DNA of 16,831 nt, from contig NZ_JABWRY020000005.1 of the NCBI RefSeq assembly GCF_014269205.2, forward strand, positions 1 to 16,831, given 5' to 3'. Source of the stretch: Pseudomonas kermanshahensis. GTDB lineage: Bacteria > Pseudomonadota > Gammaproteobacteria > Pseudomonadales > Pseudomonadaceae. This document shows positions 6,578 through 12,668 of the stretch, in pieces. The first letter of the stretch is position 1, and each line of letters opens with the position of its first letter. The position numbers were made by a program, and so were the translations under genes. Under the pieces are notes generated by a model. The model was not told where the DNA came from, made no database searches, and worked only from the letters and a program-made list of their open reading frames with translations.

Positions 6578-7870
6578 TTACTGCGCCTGCACTTCCTTCA
6601 AATACGGCGCCGGCTCCGCCCCCAGGTTCTCCAGCACCCGCTGGCTGTACCAGTCGATGAAGTTCACCACACCAAACTCATAAGTCTTCGAGTACGGCCC
6701 TGGCTGATAAGCCGTGGAGTTGATCCCGCGTTGGTTCTCTTCCGCCAGGCGGCGGTCCTGGTCGTTGGTGGCATCCCACACCTTGCGCATGCGCTCCGGG
6801 TCGTAGTCGACGCCTTCAACCGCATCCTTGTGCACCAGCCACTTGGTGGTGACCAAGGTCTCCTGGGCGCTGATCGGCCACACGGTGAAGACGATCATGT
6901 GATCGCCCATGCAGTGGTTCCACGAGTGAGGCAGGTGCAGGATGCGCATCGAGCCGAGGTCCGGGTTCTTGATACGGCCCATCAGCTTCTGGCAGGCCTG
7001 CTTGCCGTCCATGGTCATCGACACAGTGCCCTTGAGCAGCGGCATGCGCACGATGCGGTTACGCAGGCCGTGGCTCTTGTGCAGGTACGGGATTTTCTCG
7101 GCTTCCCAGGCGGCGGCAGAGGCAGCCACGTGGTCTTTGAATTCCTGGCTGGCACGCGGGTCGTTGGTGTCGTCCCATTCCAGCAGGGTCTGCAGCAGCT
7201 CGGGGTGCGAGCCGCTGCAGTGGTAGCACTCGCGGTTGTTTTCCAGTACCAGCTTCCAGTTGGCCTTTTCCAGCAACTGGGTCTGCACCGCGATCTTGGT
7301 GTTCTCCATGTCGTACGGTTCCATGTAATGGTCCAAAGTGGCCAGGAACTCGTCGATGGCTGGCGGGTTTTCCGCCAGGCTGATGAAGATGTAACCCCCC
7401 GCGACCTTCACGTTCACAGGCTTGAGGCCGTATTCCTTCATGTCGAAGTCGGCGCCCATTTCGGTGCCGGCGAACAGCAGGCGGCCGTCCAGCTCGTAGG
7501 TCCACTGGTGGTAATGGCAGACCAGCTTGGCCACCTTGCCCTTGTCGCTGGTGCACAGGCGCGAGCCGCGGTGGCGGCAGACGTTGTGGAAGGCGTGTAC
7601 CTTACCTTCTGCGCCACGGATGACGATGATCGGGTTCTTGCCGATCTGCAGGGTGATGAAGTTGCCTTTGGCCGGAATCTCGCAAGTCATGCCGGCGATC
7701 AGCCACTCTTTGTGGAAGATCTCCTGCATGTCGATCTGGAACAGACGCTCGTCGGTGTAGAAAGGCTGGGGCAGCGAGTAGGTGCGCTCGCGGGTTTGCA
7801 GCATCTCGGCGGTGGCCTTGCGTGCTGCTTCCAGTGGATCGCCCAGGCTCAGGGTTGCGGTGACGTCCAT
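6578..7870 (-). CDS. gbcA: Glycine betaine demethylase, Rieske oxygenase subunit GbcA
   Basis: GbcA is the terminal oxygenase that removes a methyl group from glycine betaine, giving dimethylglycine and formaldehyde, using electrons from GbcB. The 430-residue protein has a Rieske 2Fe-2S centre (NVCRHRG with Cys98 and His100; LVCHYHQW with Cys118 and His121), then a catalytic domain with the mononuclear iron site NNRECYHCSGSH (His217, His222) and a distal acidic ligand in WDATNDQDRRLAEENQRG (Asp370 or Asp372). I chose the ATG at 7870 (MDVTATLSLGDPLEAARKAT) because GAGGA stands 8 bases upstream; a longer in-frame start at 7918 has no ribosome site. It is divergent from gbcB across a 295-base control region. 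Confidence 0.95.
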   Translation of the reverse strand: MDVTATLSLGDPLEAARKATAEMLQTRERTYSLPQPFYTDERLFQIDMQEIFHKEWLIAGMTCEIPAKGNFITLQIGKNPIIVIRGAEGKVHAFHNVCRHRGSRLCTSDKGKVAKLVCHYHQWTYELDGRLLFAGTEMGADFDMKEYGLKPVNVKVAGGYIFISLAENPPAIDEFLATLDHYMEPYDMENTKIAVQTQLLEKANWKLVLENNRECYHCSGSHPELLQTLLEWDDTNDPRASQEFKDHVAASAAAWEAEKIPYLHKSHGLRNRIVRMPLLKGTVSMTMDGKQACQKLMGRIKNPDLGSMRILHLPHSWNHCMGDHMIVFTVWPISAQETLVTTKWLVHKDAVEGVDYDPERMRKVWDATNDQDRRLAEENQRGINSTAYQPGPYSKTYEFGVVNFIDWYSQRVLENLGAEPAPYLKEVQAQ

Positions 7871-8009
7871 CGTGTGGTCCTCGGGGCCGTGTGCGGCCGG
7901 CAAAAGGTGGCTAATCATTGTTGTGGTGCCGCAAGGCTGTCGTTACAAAAACAGCAGGTTCTTTTGCCGTGGAGTGTGCGTCCGAAGGCGCCGTGAACCG
8001 TATCCATGG

Positions 8010-8035
8010 GCGACATGGCCGATTGGAATAACGAC
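8010..8035 (-). promoter_or_regulatory. Candidate activator site facing gbcA
   Basis: Read on the minus strand: GTCG, 15 bases, ATGTCGC. It is the inverted partner of the array at 8062-8086 and lies 140 bases from the gbcA start. Assignment to GbdR is an inference from the locus; I did not have a reliable consensus to compare with. Confidence 0.4.
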
Positions 8036-8061
8036 GCCACAGCCCTTGTAGCATGGGGCTG

Positions 8062-8086
8062 GTCGCGATAAGTACGCCGATGTCGC
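8062..8086 (+). promoter_or_regulatory. Candidate activator site facing gbcB
   Basis: GTCG (8062-8065), 14 bases, ATGTCGC (8080-8086): direct-repeat half-sites roughly two helical turns apart, the usual geometry for AraC-family proteins. It lies about 80 bases before the gbcB start, leaving room for a promoter between. The regulator is inferred, not shown. Confidence 0.4.
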
Positions 8087-8165
8087 AGGCAGGAATGTAC
8101 GTCGCCTTCAGCTTGCGCATTATCGACGCCATAAAAAGGCCAATAGTCGGCTGCTGGAGATGAAC

Positions 8166-9266
8166 ATGTCCGATACCTTCCTCAATCCGGTCACCACCCA
8201 GACCTGGGCCAACGGCCGCCACATCGTGCGCTGCGTCAAGGTCATCCAGGAGACCTGGGACGTGCGCACCTTCTGCTTCATGGCCGACCAACCGATCATG
8301 TTCTTCTTCAAGCCAGGGCAGTTCGTCACCTTGGAGCTTGAGATCGAAGGCAAGCCGGTGATGCGCTCCTACACCATCTCCAGTTCGCCGTCGGTGCCAT
8401 ACAGCTTCTCGATCACCGTCAAGCGGGTGCCGGGTGGGCATGTCTCCAACTACCTGCACGACACCATGCACGAAGGCGCCGAACTGCCTGTGCACGGGCC
8501 GGTGGGGCTGTTCAACGCCATCGACTTCCCGTCGGGCAAAGTGTTGTACCTCTCGGGCGGTGTCGGTATTACCCCGGTAATGTCGATGGCGCGGTGGTTC
8601 TACGACACCAACGCCAATGTCGACATGGTCTTCGTGCACAGCGCCCGTTCGCCGAAAGACATCATCTTCCACCGCGAGCTGGAGCAGATGGCCTCGCGCA
8701 TCCCCAACTTCAGCCTGCACATCATTTGCGAGAAGCACGGGCTGGGCGAGCCCTGGGCCGGTTACCGCGGTTACCTGAACCAGCGTTTGATGGAACTGAT
8801 CGCGCCCGACTACATGGAGCGCACGGTATTCTGCTGCGGCCCGACGCCGTACATGACCGCGGTCAAACGCATGCTGGAAGCCGTCGGCTTCGACATGAAG
8901 AACTACCACGAAGAGTCGTTCGGCGCGACGCCCGCAGAAGCCAAGGCCGATGCCGTGGAGCATGCCGAGCAGGCTGCCGATGCGCCGGAAGTGGATGTTT
9001 CGGACCTCAACCTGGTGGAGTTCATCGGCAGCGAGAAGAGCATCCGCATCGCCCCGGGCGAGACCGTGCATGCGGCGGCGGCGAAAGTTGGGCTGATGAT
9101 CCCCAAGGCTTGCGGCATGGGCATTTGCGGGACATGCAAGGTGCTCAAGCTGGGTGGCGAGGTGGAGATGGAACACAACGGCGGCATTACCGAGGATGAC
9201 GAGGCCGAGGGGTACATCCTGTCGTGCTGCAGTGTGCCGAAAGGGGATGTGCGGATCGATTACTGA
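8166..9266 (+). CDS. gbcB: Glycine betaine demethylase, flavin/2Fe-2S reductase subunit GbcB
   Basis: GbcB takes electrons from NAD(P)H and passes them through FAD and a plant-type 2Fe-2S centre to the GbcA Rieske oxygenase. The 366-residue protein shows the flavin-binding motif RSYTIS (67-72), the nucleotide-binding motif GGVGITPVMSMA (131-142), CGPTPYM (224-230), an acidic alanine-rich linker (about 255-280), and a C-terminal ferredoxin domain with CGMGICGTC (Cys316, 321, 324) and a last ligand in ILSCCSVP (Cys354 or 355). Of two nearby ATGs I chose 8166, since GGAG at 8156-8159 directly abuts the one at 8160 but is 6 bases from 8166. A REP doublet follows 24 bases after the stop. Confidence 0.95.
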   Translation: MSDTFLNPVTTQTWANGRHIVRCVKVIQETWDVRTFCFMADQPIMFFFKPGQFVTLELEIEGKPVMRSYTISSSPSVPYSFSITVKRVPGGHVSNYLHDTMHEGAELPVHGPVGLFNAIDFPSGKVLYLSGGVGITPVMSMARWFYDTNANVDMVFVHSARSPKDIIFHRELEQMASRIPNFSLHIICEKHGLGEPWAGYRGYLNQRLMELIAPDYMERTVFCCGPTPYMTAVKRMLEAVGFDMKNYHEESFGATPAEAKADAVEHAEQAADAPEVDVSDLNLVEFIGSEKSIRIAPGETVHAAAAKVGLMIPKACGMGICGTCKVLKLGGEVEMEHNGGITEDDEAEGYILSCCSVPKGDVRIDY

Positions 9267-9290
9267 TCTGCAGATTTGGGGCCGCTCTGC

Positions 9291-9385
9291 GGCCCATTCG
9301 CGGCACAAGGCCGCTCCCACAGGTTCACCGCAGGCTTGAGGGTTACGGTGATTTTGTGGGAGCGGGCTTGCCCCGCGAAGGGGCC
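9291..9385. repeat. REP doublet at the 3' end of the RAYT gene, mixed subtypes
   Basis: The left unit, read on the minus strand from 9321, is TGTGGGAGCGGCCTTGTGCC with hairpin GCGGC-CTTGT-GCCGC. The right unit (9355-9385) is TGTGGGAGCGGGCTTGCCCC with hairpin GCGGG-CTTGC-CCCGC. The arms belong to different REP subtypes. The right unit ends 1 base before the stop codon of the transposase, and the doublet also lies just after gbcB. Confidence 0.88.
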
Positions 9386-9386
9386 A

Positions 9387-9842
9387 TCAGATCCACACAG
9401 CATCCCAATGTGGATAATCGCCAGCACGGTCTACCAGCCCTGCTCTTATGGGGTTGGCAACGATGTACCTCGCCATTTGCAGCACACTCTCCTCCCGGCG
9501 CAAAGCCCGGTCCTGATAGCCGGGCTGCCATATCTTTTCGCGCCGCATACCCCGCTGATAAAGCGCATGACTGCTGCGCGACTTGAACCTGCGCATCAGG
9601 CAGCACAACGTGCCACTTCGCAATTCGATCAGCCAATGCACATGGTCAGGCATTACCACCCAGGCCAGGGATCGGCAAAGCCCGTCGAGCTCGGCCAGTC
9701 TCAGTTGCTGGATCACGCCTCGGGCAAACTGCAGTTGAGTGAAGATCCGCTTGCGTTCAAGAGTGACCGTGGTCAGCAGGTATATCCCGCCCGGCTGAGA
9801 AAAACGGCCACGGCGCAGTAGGTGGGATTGGGCACGCTCCAT
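9387..9842 (-). CDS. REP-associated tyrosine transposase (RAYT)
   Basis: RAYTs are single-copy Y1 HUH endonucleases of the IS200/IS605 superfamily that cut REP hairpins and are thought to drive REPIN spread. This 151-residue protein has the standard N-terminus (RFSQPGGIYLLTTVTLERKR), the metal-binding HUH motif in VVMPDHVHWLIEL (His67, His69), the IWQPGYQDRALR segment, and the catalytic tyrosine in MARYIVANPIRAGLV (Tyr126). The length is normal and all key residues are present, so it looks functional. The ATG at 9842 has AGGGAG at 9849-9854, which is partly locked in a 7-base-pair hairpin. REP doublets lie on both sides (9291-9385 and 9943-10038), the typical REPtron arrangement. Confidence 0.92.
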   Translation of the reverse strand: MERAQSHLLRRGRFSQPGGIYLLTTVTLERKRIFTQLQFARGVIQQLRLAELDGLCRSLAWVVMPDHVHWLIELRSGTLCCLMRRFKSRSSHALYQRGMRREKIWQPGYQDRALRREESVLQMARYIVANPIRAGLVDRAGDYPHWDAVWI

Positions 9843-9851
9843 GTGATGCTC

Positions 9852-9869
9852 CCTGAATTAAGATTCAGG
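9852..9869 (-). promoter_or_regulatory. Hairpin overlapping the RAYT ribosome-binding site
   Basis: CCTGAAT (9852-9858) pairs with ATTCAGG (9863-9869) around a 4-base loop. In the minus-strand transcript, the 3' arm includes the AGG of the AGGGAG ribosome site, so the fold would lower translation of the transposase. Confidence 0.45.
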
Positions 9870-9942
9870 TGAAACACTAGGTTAGCGGGTAGTGGCCTGA
9901 GACCTGGAAATGGTTGCTGGATGTTGGAGGTAGGGCAGTGCC

Positions 9943-10038
9943 GGCCCTTTCGCGGGGCAAGCCCGCTCCCACAGCTTCTGCGCAAGCCTGAAGTATGCGG
10001 TGAACCTGTGGGAGCGGGCTTGCCCCGCGAAAGGGGCC
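9943..10038. repeat. REP doublet at the 5' side of the RAYT gene
   Basis: Both arms are the GTGGGAGCGGGCTTGCCCCG subtype, inverted to each other (9943-9973 and 10007-10038), with a 33-base spacer. It ends 5 bases before the stop codon of the chemoreceptor gene on the minus strand and may act as its terminator. Confidence 0.9.
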
Positions 10039-10043
10039 GCAGA

Positions 10044-11669
10044 TCAGGTGCGGAAGCGCGCTACCAGCCCATTCAAATCCACCGCCAACCGCGACAACTC
10101 GGCACTCGCCGCGCTGGTCTGATGCGCCCCGGTCGCGCTCTGCACCGACAGGTCATTGATATTCACCAGGTTGCGGTCCACCTCACGGGCCACCTGGGCC
10201 TGCTCTTCCGCCGCGCTGGCAATCACCAAGTTACGCTCGTTGATCTGCGCCACCGCACCCGCAATGGTATCCAGCGCCATGCCCGCACCCCGGGCGATAT
10301 TCAAGGTCGACGCGGCACGTTCTGTGCTGGTGCGCATCGACTCCACCGCCTCTTCGGTCCCGCCCTGGATGCTACCAATCATCCGCTCGATTTCGCTGGT
10401 CGACTGCTGGGTACGATGGGCCAATGCCCGCACTTCATCCGCCACCACGGCAAAACCGCGGCCTGCTTCACCGGCACGGGCCGCTTCGATCGCGGCATTG
10501 AGCGCCAGCAGGTTGGTCTGGTCGGCCAGGCCGCGAATCACATCCAGCACTTTGCCAATGTCGCGCGACTGCTCGGCCAGGTGGGTGATCAGCGTGGCAG
10601 TGGCCTGCACATCACCGCTCATGCGCTCGATGGCGCCGACGGTCTCCAGTACCAGGTCGCGCCCGTCGCCGGCCGAACGGCTGGCTTCACCAGAGGCCTC
10701 CGAGGTGCTGACCGCATTGCGCGCCACTTCTTCCACGGCGCTGGTCATCTCGGTGACCGCGGTGGCGGCCTGCTCGATTTCGTTGTTCTGTTGCTGCAAG
10801 CCACGGGCGCTTTCGTCAGTGACGCTGTTGAGCTCTTCCGCGGCCGAGGCCAGTTGGGTCGCCGAACCGGCAATCAATTGCAGGGTGTCGCGCAGTTTCT
10901 CCTGCATGCGGGCCATGGCGCGTAGCAGGCGCGCGGCTTCGTCGGTGCCTTCGGCACGGATGACGTGGGTGAGGTCGCCGTCGGCCACCTGCTCGGCGCA
11001 TTTGAGCGCCTCTTCAATCGGTTTGACGATACTGCGGGTCAGCAGGAAGGCGCACAGCAGGGTCAGCACCGTGGCTGCGATCAACAGGCCAATCACCAGG
11101 GCGAAGGCAGAGGCGTACTGGCTGGCAGCCGTTTCATTGGTGGCGCGGGTCTGGTCGGTGTTGATGCGCACCAAGGTGTCCATGACCTTGTTGATCTGCT
11201 CGGAGTTGGCCAGCATGTCGCGGTTGAGCAGGTCGCGCAATTCGTCGGTGCGGCCTGCCTGGCTCAGGCTACGCATGCGCGCCTCCAGCTGGCGGTACTG
11301 ATTGAGCAGTTGGCTGTATTGATCGTAAGCCGCTTGCTCGTCGCGTGCGCCGATCATGGGCTCGTAGGCACGGCGCGCTTGGTCGATCTGGGTGTTGCGT
11401 TGGTCCAGCAGGTTGAGGGTGTCGCGCTGCGTCTCTGGGTCGCGGTTGAGCAGCAGGCGATAGGAAAGGGTGCGCATGCGCAGGTTCAGCGCAGTAAGTT
11501 CGTCCAGCGTCTTGATGCTGGGCACGCTGATGCTTTCGATGGCAACGCCGGCCTGGCGGATGTTGCCCATCTGCATCAGCGAGAAGATGCCGAGGCCGAG
11601 CATCAACAGGCCGATCAGCGCGAAGCCGAGCAGCGCGCGCGGGGCGATATTCATGTTGCGTAGGGACAT
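10044..11669 (-). CDS. Methyl-accepting chemotaxis protein with four-helix-bundle sensor domain
   Basis: A transmembrane chemoreceptor of 541 residues that signals through CheW/CheA. The order is TM1 (about 12-32), a helical periplasmic sensor of about 155 residues of the 4HB_MCP type (34-187), TM2 (188-210), HAMP (211-263, starting [10 protein letters not shown]), methylation helices, and the highly conserved tip [20 protein letters not shown] (379-398) with [18 protein letters not shown]. It ends VARFRT with no CheR-tethering pentapeptide. The ATG at 11669 ([15 protein letters not shown]) gives the normal MCP N-terminus; an in-frame extension to 11819 would run through the promoter. Neither this ATG nor the one at 11654 has a strong ribosome site. 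The position fits KT2440 PP_0317 as I recall it; the ligand is unknown. Confidence 0.9.
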   Translation of the reverse strand: MSLRNMNIAPRALLGFALIGLLMLGLGIFSLMQMGNIRQAGVAIESISVPSIKTLDELTALNLRMRTLSYRLLLNRDPETQRDTLNLLDQRNTQIDQARRAYEPMIGARDEQAAYDQYSQLLNQYRQLEARMRSLSQAGRTDELRDLLNRDMLANSEQINKVMDTLVRINTDQTRATNETAASQYASAFALVIGLLIAATVLTLLCAFLLTRSIVKPIEEALKCAEQVADGDLTHVIRAEGTDEAARLLRAMARMQEKLRDTLQLIAGSATQLASAAEELNSVTDESARGLQQQNNEIEQAATAVTEMTSAVEEVARNAVSTSEASGEASRSAGDGRDLVLETVGAIERMSGDVQATATLITHLAEQSRDIGKVLDVIRGLADQTNLLALNAAIEAARAGEAGRGFAVVADEVRALAHRTQQSTSEIERMIGSIQGGTEEAVESMRTSTERAASTLNIARGAGMALDTIAGAVAQINERNLVIASAAEEQAQVAREVDRNLVNINDLSVQSATGAHQTSAASAELSRLAVDLNGLVARFRT

Positions 11670-11734
11670 GAGGGGCGTAATCCAGGCAAGGGAAAGAGGT
11701 CGCAGGGGAGGGCGACGAAATATGACTTGCCTGG

Positions 11735-11761
11735 CTATCGGTCGTGACTGGTCAGTCTTGA
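11735..11761 (-). promoter_or_regulatory. Sigma-28 (FliA) promoter of the 4HB chemoreceptor
   Basis: On the minus strand, TCAAG (11761-11757), 14 bases, then ACCGATAG (11742-11735). The flagellar sigma-28 consensus is TAAAG/TCAAG-N14-GCCGATAA, so the spacing is exact and 6 of 8 bases of the -10 match. The start codon lies about 65 bases downstream. Confidence 0.72.
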
Positions 11762-11947
11762 GCGAGACCGGTGAAAATTGTGAGCGCGCTAACCTTTTCC
11801 TGACCGGCGGTTGATCCAAGTCGGAACAAGCAGGCGCTTACCCTGTCAATCTGCGGGTTAGAAACCTTAAGAATCCGATATTTAATGGCGAGGACTCACG
11901 CTTTTCTTTATCGTGTGCGGCCTTTGCAACAACCTGAGATAGACCCC

Positions 11948-12178
11948 ATGCTGGAAGCCTCCCTGAATCAAATCGAGCAACTGGTCAGCGACCTGATGCA
12001 GAAAAACGCTCAACTCACCGAGCAGAACACTACCCTGGGTCAGCAACTGGCCCAGGCCAAGGAAGAAAACGAGACCCTGCAGCTGTCGCTGATGGAGCAG
12101 GAAGAGAAGAACGGCGCCACCGCCGCGCGCATTCAGGCGCTGGTTGACCGCGCCAATGCGGGTGTCGTCAACGCATGA
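11948..12178 (+). CDS. Small coiled-coil protein of the TIGR02449 type, upstream partner of a ZapA-like gene
   Basis: This 76-residue protein is almost one continuous coiled coil (MLEASLNQIEQLVSDLMQKN, then QLTEQNTTLGQQLAQAKEEN), hydrophilic and without membrane segments. Such small proteins are typically encoded just before zapA in gammaproteobacteria and are presumed to act with it in Z-ring assembly. The stop overlaps the start of the ZapA-like gene by four bases (ATGA), so they are translationally coupled. I chose the ATG at 11948 because MLEASL is the normal family start; the in-frame ATG at 11885 adds 21 residues of unrelated sequence. The ribosome site is weak in either case. The promoter region is shared with the divergent chemoreceptor. 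Confidence 0.75.
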   Translation: MLEASLNQIEQLVSDLMQKNAQLTEQNTTLGQQLAQAKEENETLQLSLMEQEEKNGATAARIQALVDRANAGVVNA

Positions 12179-12477
12179 GCCTGCAAGCGCAGCCGGTCAA
12201 TGTCGTGTCGATCCTCGGCAGCGACTATTCGATCAAGGCGCCCGAAGGCCAGGAAGAAACCCTGGCGCAGGCGGTGCGGATGCTGAACACCGCCCTGGCC
12301 GAGACCAAGCGTTCCTACCCGACCCTGATCGGTGACAAGCTGCTGGTGCTGGCGGCCCTGAACCTGTGTTCCAAGCAGGTTGAGCTGCAAAAAGAGCATC
12401 AGCAGACGCTGGCGCGTACCCAGGCGCAGATCGACGCCACGGTGGACGCGATCGTTCGGACTATCGCCGAACAATAA
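12175..12477 (+). CDS. ZapA-like cell division protein, divergent type
   Basis: ZapA tetramers cross-link FtsZ filaments. This 100-residue protein has the ZapA layout: an N-terminal beta/alpha head (VNVVSILGSDYSIKAPEGQE, then ETLAQAVRMLNTAL), the central core GDKLLVLAALNLCSKQVELQ (compare ADRVAVMAALNI in housekeeping Pseudomonas ZapA), and a C-terminal coiled coil. It differs clearly from the Pseudomonas ZapA I remember near the 6S RNA gene, and no 6S RNA or ygfA-like gene follows here, so it is probably a second, diverged paralogue. It is coupled to the coiled-coil gene upstream. A REP doublet begins 17 bases after the stop. Confidence 0.75.
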   Translation: MSLQAQPVNVVSILGSDYSIKAPEGQEETLAQAVRMLNTALAETKRSYPTLIGDKLLVLAALNLCSKQVELQKEHQQTLARTQAQIDATVDAIVRTIAEQ

Positions 12478-12494
12478 AGCACTCCGCGATCCCT

Positions 12495-12589
12495 TGTAGG
12501 AGCAGCCTTGTGCTGCGAAGAGGCCGGTGAAAACGCAGTGATTTCCGCTGCTGTCACCGGCCTCTTCGCAGCACAAGGCTGCTCCTACA
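12495..12589. repeat. REP doublet (REPIN), GTAG-head subtype
   Basis: Left unit TGTAGGAGCAGCCTTGTGCT and its inverted copy ending at 12589, nearly identical to the doublet at 4013-4108 including much of the spacer (CAGTGATT and GCTGCTGTCAC are shared). It follows the ZapA-like gene. Confidence 0.9.
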
Positions 12590-12622
12590 ATGTCCCAGAT
12601 CACTGGAATAACTGGATACGTG

Positions 12623-12634
12623 AGTGTATACACT
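12623..12634. promoter_or_regulatory. Perfect 12-base palindrome, operator candidate upstream of the McpH-like gene
   Basis: AGTGTATACACT is fully symmetric and lies 35 bases before the start codon, where it would overlap or follow a promoter. The TGTATACA core resembles operators of GntR-family regulators. The regulator is unknown. Confidence 0.45.
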
Positions 12635-12668
12635 TCCCCCAAAACAATAATTGGCGGGGAGCACGGGC

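Larger units (their letters stand above)
7871..8165. promoter_or_regulatory. Divergent gbcA-gbcB control region
   Basis: The 295 bases between the two start codons contain no gene and must drive both. In P. aeruginosa this locus is activated by the AraC/GATase-family regulator GbdR in response to glycine betaine or dimethylglycine. Two similar paired-half-site arrays lie inside in opposite orientations (8010-8035 and 8062-8086), described separately. I could not place convincing -35/-10 boxes, as expected for an activator-dependent promoter. Confidence 0.7.

Noticed and set aside
6731..9320. Long frames antisense to gbcA (plus strand) and gbcB (minus strand)
   Set aside because: The Rieske and ferredoxin motifs fix the true strands; the antisense frames have no family likeness.
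9276..9821. Plus-strand frames antisense to the RAYT gene
   Set aside because: They run through REP sequence and oppose a gene with intact catalytic motifs.
12478..12668. A 6S RNA gene after the ZapA-like gene, as at the housekeeping zapA locus
   Set aside because: The interval is only 191 bases and is filled by a REP doublet and the mcpH promoter region.
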